From Sipunculus nudus (lineage: Eukaryota > Annelida > Sipuncula > Golfingiida > Sipunculidae), in contig CM049315.1 in the NCBI GenBank assembly GCA_026874595.1, positions 35,416,164-35,480,163 of the forward strand: 64,000 nucleotides of DNA, read 5' to 3'. Shown piece by piece: positions 37,500 to 49,419 of this stretch. Made by a program: the position numbers and the translations under genes. The notes under the pieces are model-generated. The model was not told the DNA's origin and ran no database searches. It saw only the letters and a program-made list of their open reading frames with translations. Every line of letters begins with the position of its first letter. The first letter of the stretch is position 1.

Positions 37500-37910
37500 G
37501 TATGCGGTAGTGAATAAATTAACATTGGCGACTCTCTGGTGCTTATTTTGTAGGGGTAGTGAATTAATTAGATATAGCGACTCCCTGATGAAATGTTTAT
37601 TTTTGTAGGGGCTGTGATTTAATCAGGTATTGCGACTCCCTGACTTTTACTTTTAAAGGGGTAATGAATTTATTAGGTATGGAGAATCCCTGATGGAATG
37701 CTGTTTTTTCGTATTGGTAGTGAATTAATCAGATATAGCGATTCCCTGATGAAATGCTGCTTATATTGTAAGGGTCGTGAATTATTCAGGTAAGGTGACT
37801 CCCTGTACTTACTTAGTTGGGGGTAGTGAATTAATAAGATTTAGCGGATCCCTGAAGAAATGCTGCTTATTTATGACGGGGTAGTAAATAAATAAGGAAT
37901 GGCTTTTTCA
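37500..37910. repeat. Short tandem satellite, about 50-58-bp period
   Basis: 'gtagtgaattaattagatatagcgactccctgatgaaatgctgcttatttt' recurs about seven times, with the CTCCCTG-type core near 37533, 37580, 37637, 37687, 37743, 37799 and 37848. No longer frame is open. Confidence 0.8.
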
Positions 37911-40221
37911 AGTATTAAGGTTCCTGTTTATACTGATTCCTGTCATGGTGGGTTCCTTATGGTCGTCGCATGCAGATACATATTTGAATGACGGTACCTA
38001 CAACCTACAAAAGAAGCAGCGTGTCATCCATGTGCCTGCCAGGCATATTTCCGATATAGAACAAAAGAAACTTGACACTTAGTTCATACATATTGTATGT
38101 GTGTGGATTGTACTACTTGGTCTTAAATTATGTCGAGCATATAAAAACAATTCGTCCATTTGTCTAATGTTTCACCAGAACTTAGAACATTAGATTTAGG
38201 TAACCGGTTAGGACTAGAGGCTAGGGATTATAGGGTATAAAAAAACATGACAACAATGCCATCTGTTTTCTTAAGTCACCCGGGAAACAAGTGCAAGGTA
38301 CGACGCTGTACTTTGTACACAGATAAGATACCTCGTGTAGGCCTAACAGCATATGGACAAAGTGACACCACGTTAAAACTGATATAGACATATACGTTCA
38401 TTTATGACTTGCACATTGATAAGATATGTCTGAATGTAGGTCTTATAATTTGACCTGAACACATACGCTTAGAAGCAATAGATTTCCAAGACTCCTGTGT
38501 TTTCTTGTATATAAGAATTAATATATTTTACCTGCAAAACATTCAGGTTTTTCTTTTTGATATCATTGTGGAATTTAAATATCGCATTTAATTGCTCGTT
38601 ATTTAGTTTCGGCTTCACCGAACACAACAAATAATGTGATCTTCCCATAAATTATTATGTCCTATTTAGTTAAAGATCATAATTATTAAAACAAATTATC
38701 CAGATTATAGTCATGTATATGTTTCTTGAATCAAATATATTGGACTGACATCGTTGACTGATGTCTGGACACACGCTTGTGTAAATACACGCCCATACGC
38801 AGCCCTAAGTCATGACAAATAGCAGGATATAAAATAGGATGTCCGGAGCACCAACCTGAATCGTTACACTCTAATTTCTGCCAGGTCTTCTGTGTGGATT
38901 ACTGGTGATCTTCACCTTTACCGCCGTACCTTACCGCAGGTCTCTCACCACAGCGACATCCCCAGGCCATTCTGGAGCGCCCTCTCTCGTTCTTGAAGTT
39001 CACAAACCACCTCTTCCTCGGCCGTGCGGTTTAGCGGTGCGGCCTTATGGCTTCCCAGTCACCTGGACCCTAGTACCAGTATCCTGGACCGCTGGGCACT
39101 GCCGAATTGGTCCATCCAGAGGGGAAAATTTATTAGACAGAAAATACAAAACCATACTGGTAAAACTACGGCCATACATTAAACGGTTGCACACTTGCTT
39201 CTACAGCTGATAAAATTTCTTAAATCATACCACCAAATCATAATGCTTGCGAATGCCCGCTTTGCCATATATGCCAACCAAGGTGTTGACACAGGACCAA
39301 AAATGTTGCAAACAATCTGGCCATTCCAAGTCTCTCCTGAATTTGTTCTTTTTGTTCGCCCTGCACTGAATGTCATATCACTTTGCCTATTGAACACAAT
39401 GATAAATGCGATAGAAACCGATTACATGCATTTGTCATCAATCTACACATTCTTATTTAATTTTAACAGTCTGAGACATAGAATATACATTGTAGAACTT
39501 ACATATGCATGGCACTTCCATTTATATCCAATTTTGTGCTACTTAATGAATTATTTGTATCGCTCAAAATGGCCAGAGAATTTGTTTGAATGTCAGTAAT
39601 TTAATATTGGTTATCACAAAATAAAAATTCATTAAAGCTAAGAATATGAGTGATGAATCTTGACATCTATCAAAATATTTAAAGAGACACAATCAGGGAC
39701 TATATTTGAAATATTCTTTCACACTATTGGTTTAGTTTTGCCTTATACAAAAGTTCCGAACAATACCATTCCAGCGCACACTCTCGAACGGTGCCTTGCA
39801 TACGACTATTTAACACCGTCGTTATGGATCTACGTGCTGGTACACACAGTCCACGTGTTTTCGTTTATACCATTACAAGGCCGCGTGACTGGAGGTCCGA
39901 TTAATAGCCACGACACGCAGTGTTTCAGTCACCGGAAGCTTGTATTAGATTGTTGGGCCAAGTCAGTAAGGATATTTCTATATTCACATGTGTTGTGGCT
40001 CCACCAAGCCCGGTCCACTGTTTTTAACACTTTTTTTTATAGGAGTAAGCAAACGATAAAAAAAATTATCGCAGGTACAGATTTATTTTAAAGAGAAGCA
40101 GCCATTTTGTTCTGTTAATTTAACATGCTTTATGTGTGATTAGCCCCGTATTGGTGCTAACTTTTGGAGCCTTTTACCCCTTTTGAACCTTATGTGGCCG
40201 TTATGTATGTATGTATGTATG

Positions 40222-40230
<9 letters not shown>
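37910..40230. other. Intergenic; three unrecognised open frames
   Basis: Plus-strand frames of 101 (38905-39210), 134 (39195-39599) and 143 residues (39660-40091) follow one another. The first lies in slightly GC-richer sequence. None shows a motif, zinc-binding pattern or repeated domain I recognise, and the aromatic/isoleucine-rich content of the second looks like chance AT-rich translation. I cannot support any as a gene. Confidence 0.35.

Positions 40231-40306
<76 letters not shown>
40229..40306. repeat. (TA)n microsatellite
   Basis: Almost pure TA run preceded by (TATG)n at about 40204-40222. Confidence 0.95.
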
Positions 40307-40310
<4 letters not shown>

Positions 40311-40975
40311 ATAGGTGTCTGTTATATTGTGCGCAGGAGTGTTACATGTGTCTGTTGACATTCTGATTCGTGTAGCGCAGGCATAGTTCGTTGCAATTGG
40401 AACCTTGCTTGTTGGGCGCTGGCTTCCGTTTGGGGTCTGAAGCGTAGAGACACAGCGTTGTTTGTTCTAGATATTTCGGATTTGTTCAGGTGCGTGTGTA
40501 TTGTTCTTTAGGAATTTTCCATTTTTAGAATTTTTTTCGGGTAAGAAGCTATGAATAAGGGGCTGTGCTGAGAGCCGGCAGAAAGGAATATACCAATGAG
40601 CACTTAGAATGTTACTTTCTCGTCAGTTTGCGACCATTTCCGATAATAGGTGGTGTCAGTTTGCCTTTGGATTATTACTATTTACGTGGATTATTTATAT
40701 TAAAGGGCTCTTGTGAGCTGTGAAAGTGGTGGTATCAAAATATCGGACACTCTGGCACTGTACATTTTTATTGGTAAACTGTGTGTTGATTTAGTGTATT
40801 GTAATGTTAGGATTGTTCTAAGAATAAATTATGATTATTTGTTAACACTGACTTCTTTATTCATTCCCTACACATTTCACGCTGCCTAGTGTTACGGAAT
40901 CTGATTTTTTTAACTCCGTAACAAAATTTATGCTCGTCACGATTTCGTGATCTGTTGTTATTAGGTTCCGTAACA
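40307..40975. mobile_element. Possible solo LTR inserted in a (TA)n tract
   Basis: The segment starts TGTTATAGG and ends CCGTAACA, i.e. TGTTA...TAACA ends, with TA-type 5-bp flanks on both sides. Near the 3' end an AATAAA (about 40825) precedes further sequence to the terminus, as in an LTR R-U5. Because the flanks are TA repeat, the target duplication is not diagnostic. An inner GTTACGGA...TCCGTAAC pair (40892-40922) could instead mark a different end. Confidence 0.4.
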
Positions 40976-40992
40976 ATATATAAAGTGGAACC

Positions 40993-41041
40993 CCACAGTT
41001 ACGACCAACTTGGGGACTGACCAGAGTGGTCGTAATTGTGG
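40993..41041. repeat. Short inverted repeat, 15-bp arms
   Basis: CCACAGTTACGACCA (40993-41007) pairs with TGGTCGTAATTGTGG (41027-41041) with one mismatch, around a 19-bp loop. It follows 'aagtggaacccc', reminiscent of pogo/Tigger-type termini, but no second end is visible. Confidence 0.45.
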
Positions 41042-41061
41042 AATGGTAGCCGCAAGCACGG

Positions 41062-41064
<3 letters not shown>

Positions 41065-41130
<66 letters not shown>
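41065..41130. repeat. (TA)n microsatellite
   Basis: Pure TA run of about 66 bp. The tyrosine/isoleucine frames on both strands are artefacts. Confidence 0.95.
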
Positions 41131-41136
<6 letters not shown>

Positions 41137-42042
41137 TATATTTATTATTAACCACTGCAACTTCTATTCTAAATATGCAAATTGGGACATACATTCTTGA
41201 ATAATTAAAAAAATTATTTCATATTTTTGTAAATATTGTTTAGACCTATGTTTCTATGGCTCAAGATTATTACCCCCCTATATTGACACATTTGTTTTGT
41301 GCATTTTCATTTTAAAATGCACTATCAGGGGTGCCACTGATTAAGTATAACCTGTTTTAATTTTTCGATTAAAAATCATGGTACTATGTCACGATGGTGC
41401 ATTATGGTATTACACTCATGGATAGGTATATAAGAACACAGGACAATTCGTTAGTGCTTTTTCTTTTTTTTTAATGCAGATTATAGTAGCAAAATGAAAT
41501 AAACAAACCAGAGCCAATTCAGATAAATCTTGATAAAATGTTTGCCTGTCAGATTATATGTAGCGAGGTCCAAGCCAGGTTTACTAGTAAATATGACTGA
41601 ACTATATTCTACATATTTGTGTGTATACCGATATGATTTCTCTATCACAGAACCAAAAGAAAAATCCCGTGTTCAAATTTGAACATATGTAAATGCTATG
41701 CATGTGCCCTTGAAAAAAACAACAATTGTTATTGTCTTGACAAGTTACTCATAAAGTTGATATATTGAAGAATAATTTAAAGCATTAAATGTAACATCGA
41801 GTAGGGGTGTCTTTCATGTAAATATAATATCACATGAAAAATGTGTACACAGTATGAACCAAGCCCACTTTTTGGCGGGGGGGGGGGGGGGGCGTCAGTG
41901 TGATCTTCTACCTGCTATTCAGATAATAATATGCATATACTGGGAATTAAATAAATTAATAAATAGAACTGTTTCCCGTGAAAATTTACTTAAAAAAATA
42001 CCTAATTTTAATTGTAATATAAGCCGTACATTTAATTGTAAT

Positions 42043-42094
<52 letters not shown>

Positions 42095-43706
42095 AAGTAT
42101 GCATCTTAAACTGCAGTCCTCCTTATAAAAACATTATAGTCAAAGGGGAATGCGGTGCTACACCGCATCCTGTTGCTTTTAGACATTTCGGATTTTCCCT
42201 CTTTCTATATGTATGTTAGTATGTGCGTTATTACATATTTTGTATATATCATAAATCAATAAATCAAGATCCATTTTTCAAGTGCAATGTGTTAACACTG
42301 GATTGCGATGAGCCTTGGTTTCCAACTTAACCATACACATTTAAGATTAAACTTTAATGCAGAGACGTTTGTAGAGACAAGCAATGGTGAAACGTTTAGC
42401 AAATTTAAATGAGAAATTAAGTTTTCATGATCACACTCTAGCTTACGTTAAACAATATACTGTGGAAGTGGTTTTGTTAGCGGGTTTTTCTTTTCGCGCT
42501 TTACCGGGACCGTGATTTGTGGTAAATTAAGAACACGGGTTCTTTCGAACACCACAGACATGTCCGTGTAGTTTTTTACCGTCAGGTGCTGACAATATTA
42601 CTAGATAAAGTTAAAGAGTAATGTTCAATGAATAAACGATGCTGTGTCATATAGATCGTTAATGTTTGATGGAGCACTGAGAAATTCAACAACAATGTTT
42701 TTATATACAAAATTAAATTTGTATGCACAAAAGTCTAGTGTTTTATCGTAATTTTGGTATTCATCCCGGCGGCGCTTGGCAGGTTGACTAAGGTTTTGAT
42801 GTTACTGGCTGATCGATGCAATCGTGAGCCATTTGGAAGACTGAACAGTTCTCGACGGACACACAATCATGTAAGTCTGGTAATCCCTCCTTACGGGGTC
42901 GCTTAAGTTGGGGCTTCTTCAACCAGGATGTTAGAGTACTCATATTGCTTGTAATAAGATTTCATAGCAAGTGATATCTCAGCTGAAAAACCCTCCAGTT
43001 TAAAGTGATTTGTAGAAACAACTGTGAAACAAATAGCCTTTGAAGACCTTTATAGAACCGCCATCCAAATGTCTTTGAAGTACGGCTGATACCCAGCCGC
43101 GAATTATGGTCAGCTCTGTTTTTCACACACAGCAGGCTGCTTCTAGTTAATAATCACAGTTGCTGTCGTTGAGCAGTTCTACTATTATGTCAAACAGCGT
43201 GTCTGGGTACCATAGCATCATCAAGTCCCGGTAATTACGTATTGTTTACTCCTTGCAATCACGGTACTCGCCCGCTCCTAGCATGTACGCAGTCACCCGA
43301 AGCTTGTTAGGTGGAATTTAGGTTGCTATACAAACCTATCTTTTATGTAATCGTTTAAATATTTTGATAATTTTGATACAAATTGCAATCCCCATACATA
43401 CTGATTTGCGCGAAAATTCGACATGCGTTATGCTGTAAAATGGAATAGCGTGAAAATTCAGACGCGCAAAATAAAACACTTCCACAGTAATCCAATGAAT
43501 GTTATTGAAAGCGTCGTTGTAACATCCGTTTTCTTTTTCATTGAGATAATATTATACATATTGTGGTATCGATTGTGCAAACTAAATCATGAAATAGTGT
43601 GGTAGCATTCGTATAACCCAATAAGCCATGGCTGTGACATAAAAAATAGTACGTTTGCTTTTCCAAACGTTTGTAACTATGTTTAGTCCCATGAAGTCTG
43701 AGATGT
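41131..43706. other. Intergenic, with (TA)n at 42042-42091
   Basis: A poly-G run lies at about 41878-41892 and a TA run at 42042-42091. The sequence at 42770-43300 is somewhat less AT-rich but shows no supported frame. Homology with unit 1 begins near 43650. Confidence 0.45.
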
Positions 43707-45191
43707 TCAGACGTTTCTCATAATATTTAAATCTGTTATGTAAAAGTACCCCTTGTTTGACTGTATTAAGCGATCGAACCGGTGACCTGTCCAAGTGTGT
43801 GACCAGTGATGGTTTGTTACAGATCGATGTGTTGGCTGGTTCCGGAAATCCTTGTTCAGAATTGTTTCACACACACGTTTTCCTCGTTCAGTTGCGTTTA
43901 CCTTTCTATCATTTTGGCAAGTTTGTTTAAACTTGTTCACCTTAATTTCTTCTATAGTTGGTTGGAATATTTCTGGTTCCGATAGAGATACCTCATATGC
44001 TTTTCCGCTTGTAAGCCAATCTCTATTGCTAGAAAATTCCTTGTGTAAACTTGAGAGTAAAAATGGTCCCGTAGCAGATAACACACCTTTTCTCCTATTA
44101 TGTTGCAGGCATTGAATGAAGAAAGTAAAAAAAGGATGATTTGGAACGCAGCCAAAAAGAGCATTTGATATCAGTGGTCCTTTAACCGGAGATTGGAACT
44201 GCGCATTCCCCTCAGGTTCTGTACTGAAGAAGCAACTTTGTTGACCAATGGCTTTTTGGAATGGCTTTAAGCATTCAAAGTCAAGATCTGCGTAAACTCC
44301 CCCGAACTGATGCACCACGAAGATCCTTAAAGAAAAAAACACGCACACAGTAAGTCAGAGCAAAATATTGCTGCGATTTTCATGGAACTCACTTAAAAGA
44401 TTGCCAATAAAGTTTCTTACCTAGTTTCAATTCTGGCAAAATTCGGTGCATATTTTTGTTGGGTCAGAGTTCACCAGAATTCTTTATGGTATTACTATGA
44501 TAACTATGAATTTGATAGGTTTCGGTGAAATTCAGTGTGATTGTTTAACTAATAAAATGGCCCATTTGAGACAATTCTCCGAAGAGTCTGTGCATATTTA
44601 ATAAAGCCAAAATTCACAAGACATGCACATTTACACATATATACACACTGGCAGGGCTCTTGTTATATTTGCAAAGACAATTGTGATATTTGTTGTTCAC
44701 TAGAGAATTCAACAGGATATGCAGAATTGATTCAGGGAGCTGGTATATTTACATTGGTTTGCTCTTAAACTTATAAATGCTTACCTGAAAACATCCGCCC
44801 GATATATGCTTGATGAATAATTGTCATACATCTGTAGGAGCTCTGGATACTTCTTATCCACCAAGTCTCTCATCTCATTATCAGTCCAGAACCAATACTC
44901 CCAGTCATGGTTTTGTTCAATACAAGATTTTATCCAGGGCTCAAAAACAACAGATAATTCAGGCGACTTCCATGTTTGGTGGAGAATTCGGGGTATGGGA
45001 CTCTCGGCGCTGTTCTTTTTTACATTCTTTCCGGGCAGTATCTTTAAGTAAGGTTTGGTAGTGGTCACGGAATCCCTTCTCAAAAACCTGTGCGAACCGG
45101 TCATTAGGCCCAGGAATATCAGCAAAACACTGCCACACAGAAGTCTCGTGAACAGTTGTCTCTTGAGCGAGATCCATGTGATCCTGCCCAT
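43707..45191 (-). CDS. DXD glycosyltransferase, type II membrane protein
   Basis: Two exons, 44785-45191 and 43707-44325, join in phase (TTC-AG / G-ATC) with donor GTAAGC and acceptor TTTAAG, giving 341 residues. A short basic N-terminus and a hydrophobic segment at about 17-30 predict a Golgi-type signal anchor. PIPRILHQTWKS (65-76), WFWTDNEMRDLV, then YRADVFRIF and GGVYADLDFEC with the metal/nucleotide-sugar DXD (D149-L-D151) are typical of the Gly_transf_sug (PF04488) class, which includes OCH1/SUR1-type and alpha-1,4-GlcNAc/Gal transferases. The donor and acceptor sugars cannot be read from sequence. NAT in KVNATERG is a possible N-glycosylation site. A decayed paralogue lies at 8007-9746 and another copy starts at 62530. 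No frame damage is seen, so this copy is likely functional. Confidence 0.88.
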
Positions 45192-45404
45192 GTTTTCAAC
45201 ACTCTGCTAAATATAAATCTTAATATTATCTATGATATATTGATAAATCTGTAAGTACTTAACTCCATAACTTATTTATTGTTTGATATAAAAAATGATG
45301 GTATTCTACTTGCAGTTTTCTTATATTTATTCATTATTAGATCAGTAAAATTGTATTTTACTATATATGAATGGATAATATAATCAAGTAGCTAAAGTAT
45401 TTTC

Positions 45405-45417
45405 GTCACAAGGTGAC
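45405..45417. promoter_or_regulatory. 13-bp near-palindrome upstream of the glycosyltransferase
   Basis: GTCACAAGGTGAC lies about 215 bp upstream of the ATG at 45191, at the position of GTCACCAGGTGAC in the pseudogene copy. Promoter involvement is only suggested by position. Confidence 0.3.
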
Positions 45418-46307
45418 ACCTGTTTTTTTATATTTAAGCATAAATACTGGTGATTTAATAGGGATGGTTCAAAGCTCTCAATTTTATACGGGGTCGGGAG
45501 AGCCCTTAAAATTTTATAAACGGCTTTTCTGTTTTTTTTTTATTTATGTTCCTGACATATGTCTCTTGTGCCATAGACATCTACCATGCTGCCTCTACAA
45601 GTTCCACAGTTGCATCATCAGTTGTCTTTACTTCCTGGGGTACAATGACGATGTGGGCTGTTATTAGTGCAGGCTTAGGGTACATATCTGGTAGCCCGCC
45701 GACTGGGGGAGCAGCTGAGGCACAGCCCCTGCTGTTGGTTTCCTAGGGAGGACAATAGGCCAACAAAATCCCCATCGACCCTTAGTTTTCCATCGCCAAA
45801 TATAATGAAACCATGGTTTTGAAAAGGAACAAGAAAAGCATGCAAGGGTGGCCAACGAATGGGCCTTTGAAGATAACAGGTATAACCCGAACAAAATCAA
45901 CAACAACAATGAAGTCAAACCTACCCGGTATTTTTTTTTTACTTTTGTTGGTCCTGTAGACCAACCGCCTTGAATCTTCATACGAATTAATCATGTGGTA
46001 TTTTTAAGCCAAAAATGGTCCTGACAAAAGTTGTATGAATATTGCTGTGACTATGCTGTTCTTCAAAAAGTGTTTGCGATGTGCGTCTCGAATGTGAAGG
46101 GGTATGTTCCTCGAGTAGGTCCAGGAGGAATTATCAAAAGGTGAAAATGTTAAAGTCATCAGCGGAATCTTTGTCGGTATGTCGAAAGCTACACCATAGT
46201 CGCCGCCGTCATTTGGCCATGATGCCTTGGTGGTATTTTTCTCCTTTGGCTCCGGTGGCTTTGACGCGGGAACAGCGTATTTTGCCTTTTTATTGATGAA
46301 GCTGTAA

Positions 46308-46938
46308 AGGTACGGTCAGACCTGTATGCATTTTACTATCATCACCCGGAGCCGCCATCCTTCCTTTGTCGCCCGTCAATTATTTTCACACCTTACCCTT
46401 ATTGGGGTTGGGTATTATTTTACAAATTTAAGAAATTGGTTACTCTACCCAACTGAAATGATGGTCCTGTATATACAATCTTAAAAACTATTTTTTTTTA
46501 AATTTTTTAAGCTTAACATCCCTGTACACCCCCTCTGAAGTATGCGTAAAGTGTCAAAAATACCTTTTTCACAGAGCTTTAATACAGTTAAAAAAATATA
46601 CGTACGACCGCTCGCCCAGAAAGGCCGACGACTCATAAGTAAGTACGACCACTCAGAAGTTATCGTACGACCACTAGGTAGTTATCGTACGACACATCAT
46701 CTCATTCAACGATCAGTCGGAAGTAATCCTGTGAGCAGACGTATGAACGTATAAAATGCAGTCAGACAAGACCCTAAAACTCTCACCGACTGATTACGAT
46801 CGCTCGTAACGTGGCCCCATATGTGACGTCAAGGCCAATAACATACGACAAGTCGCAGATGATTGGCAACAAACTAGTCGTGACCATGAAGTCTTAGGTG
46901 ATCGTGACGATGACAGTCATGTGTGACTGGGCCCTTAT
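46308..46938. mobile_element. Possible MITE with GTCA(G/C)AC-type ends
   Basis: The left text AAGGTACGGTCAGACCTGTA and the inverted right text AAGGGCCCAGTCACACATGA are similar. The interior is enriched in 'cgtacgacc' and 'agttatcgtacgac' repeats (46595-46695). The target duplication is unclear, so the limits are tentative. Confidence 0.35.
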
Positions 46939-46939
46939 G

Positions 46940-48680
46940 TTTTGCCTCAGAATGTGAATTAATCATACAAATGTGGTAACAAATATCAAATAGAAAAAAA
47001 ATCTTCGATTTTAAATATTTCCTTTTATCTGCCTATATCTGCATTGAAAAATATTGATAATCATTCCCTTTCAGCTGAAGACATTAAGGCAACTTTTTAT
47101 CAAAGTGTAAGATGTTGCTTGAGAGAGAAAACATGGCTTTAAACAAAATTTATCTGTAAGATTCATGCTTTGTGATTATAAACCACCTTACATCCAAACC
47201 TACTGAATCTTAAGAGATGTTACACAATTTTTTTTTGTGATTTTTTAAAATATTTTTTCATGCTATGTGATTTCAAACCACTTGACATCCTAACTTACTA
47301 AATCTTAATAGATGCTGCACAAAATAGTATTATCAGGTCACAAATAAAAATAATGATGTCATGTTTATATACATATCTTTTACCACTTTTTTATTAAAAA
47401 TATCACCGACAGATTTGATATAACACAATAATTTGGCTTTTGGAGTTTATGAAAAATACACTGACCAATAATTTCTCTTTACACTGGTTTTAAATTTGCT
47501 AGTGAAAGTTTTAACTCTGCAGTTATTTGTCTGAAAAAAAAAACTGATATAGAGTTCATCTGGCATACCTATTTCCTGGACATCATTCAACAAAATCAAC
47601 AAAATCAAGTTTTTTTTAAAGGGACTATAAAAAGGGAAATTTCACAATTTCTCTTTGATCAATGCATGGATTACCTTTTTACTGCACATGTTTATCTTGG
47701 ATATCTCTAGAGATTGTGCCAGGCAGTATGAATCATATGTGTCATTTTTGAATATTTTTATGCAAGTTTAATGGTCAATTTGTAAGTGACAATGAACACC
47801 ATCTGTTGATATAAAGACGATTAAATATACATAATGTATTTTCATTTTGTAAGCGAGATAACAGCTTTGGCAAAAAATAAACACCTAAATGGCCACAGCA
47901 TTTTGAAAAATAACCTTAAGTCCACCTACAACGTTGTGACCCATATATTGATAGTGGTTTACCGATGTAAAACGATTTCCCTATACACACGTCTGATATT
48001 GCAGCAGTGTATGTGTTGCTCTAAGAAATTTTATTTATGATATTTATAGGGGATGATGTGGTCAAAAGCTCTTTCGTAATCTGTTTATCAGGATTGAATA
48101 TTAAAAATTGCGTTGATAACTGAAATTTGGGTAACAGCATAATAGGAATAAATGAAGAAAACTTAAATAACCACATTTAAGCGATGGATTAACATACTGT
48201 TGTGTACTCTCCACAAGTTAGGTGCCTTTTAAAAACAATTATGCTCTTGCTTATTGACAATTTGGAATATTTGTCAAATGGATGTTTTAAATAAAAAAAT
48301 ACCAAGAAATTTTATATTATTTTATATAAATTGCTGATGAAATAGCAATAGCATGTAAACGATAAGCACATATATAAAAGCACAAAATTGACTTAATTTA
48401 AAGAACATGAACATAATTTCTAGTAGTTTAAAAAAAAAGAAAGAGAACAACATTTTTTTTTTCAAAATGAGGAATTACTAGCCTTATCTTAGAAGTGCAT
48501 ACATGCTTGTAATGGACTGGCCCTGTTATGAATATATGTAATTATAATTTATACAATTTAATAAAACCCTTTGTTAATATGTGAAGAATGGACAAAAAAA
48601 TGCCTGTTTTGGGATCATCTCCTTGAGAATCATTTACTCTAGAATTTCCCAATTACTAAATGGCTATAATAAATTGAATG
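46940..48680. other. AT-rich intergenic, nothing recognised
   Basis: A short related pair, 'tgattataaaccacctta / tgatttcaaaccacttgac', occurs near 47172 and 47268. No supported coding sequence or complete element is visible. Confidence 0.4.

Positions 48681-48683
<3 letters not shown>

Positions 48684-48739
<56 letters not shown>
48684..48739. repeat. (TA)n microsatellite
   Basis: Pure TA run. Confidence 0.95.
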
Positions 48740-48743
<4 letters not shown>

Positions 48744-48914
48744 CCTGTGATACTGTGATAAAGGTATAAGTAATAGGAAATTAAAAGACCTGATTTCAGA
48801 ATATGCTTTAAGTCTAACATAATATACCGGTGTTTTTATCGCAATTTATTTTTTTTTATCTCTCTCTCGCTCTCACTCTCTCTCTTTATCTCTCCGTCTC
48901 TCTCTCTGTATATA

Positions 48915-49196
48915 GGTAAAAAGAAAGAGTGACGCCTTTTAGAAAGACTAATTAGTCGGTCGAGGGTGTGTCGCAAGCTGGATACCCAACCCTACTCCCT
49001 CTGTGAGGGAGAGCAAGGTGCGATTTCCCAAAGCTCTGTCCGGCTCGGGAGTTGTCTCTCCCGCCCCGAATCTAAGACTCGTTAGATGTACTACATATCT
49101 ACATTTTTGTTAATTTATACTTCACTAAGTTTTCTCATATTACTTATGTATATGTTTTTCATTTACACTTAGACTACAGGCTTACACGGCTATACC

Positions 49197-49252
<56 letters not shown>

Positions 49253-49345
49253 CGAAAGTTAAGATAAACAGTGACGCCTTTTAGATAGACTAACTAGTTT
49301 ATTAACACACGAGCTTTCGAAGTACAAAGACTTCTTCGTCAGGTG
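48915..49345 (-). mobile_element. Penelope-like or LINE 3' tails with hammerhead-like core
   Basis: The string 'gtgacgccttttaga(a/t)agactaa(t/c)tagt' occurs twice (48930-48957 and 49271-49298), in the same orientation. On the minus strand the second copy continues to CTGACGA (49336-49342), a 5-bp stem GAAGT/ACTTC, and GAAA (49315-49318). That is the order of a hammerhead ribozyme core, with one extra A before stem II. Terminal hammerhead motifs are known from Penelope-like elements. The segment between the copies (48985-49080) is GC-rich with short hairpins. A (TA)n tract at 49199-49253 separates them. Confidence 0.5.
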
Positions 49346-49419
49346 GTAATTAAATGGGAACACATGGTACACAATTTTTTTACTGAGTATTAAAAGGATG
49401 TAAGCAGTTACTAAGCTAT

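Noticed and set aside
38905-40091. Three successive plus-strand frames as a possible gene
   Set aside because: No recognised domain, no consistent splice sites between them, and they are in different frames; kept only as an unsupported interval.
40140-41204. Frames rich in Tyr-Ile on both strands
   Set aside because: They are (TA)n microsatellites translated; the same artefact occurs at 30360-30599, 41919-42104 and 48581-48769.
43852-44115. Plus-strand frames opposite the glycosyltransferases (also 62678-62941 and 8109-8363)
   Set aside because: They are antisense shadows of the conserved glycosyltransferase exon; the similarity among them comes from the minus-strand gene.
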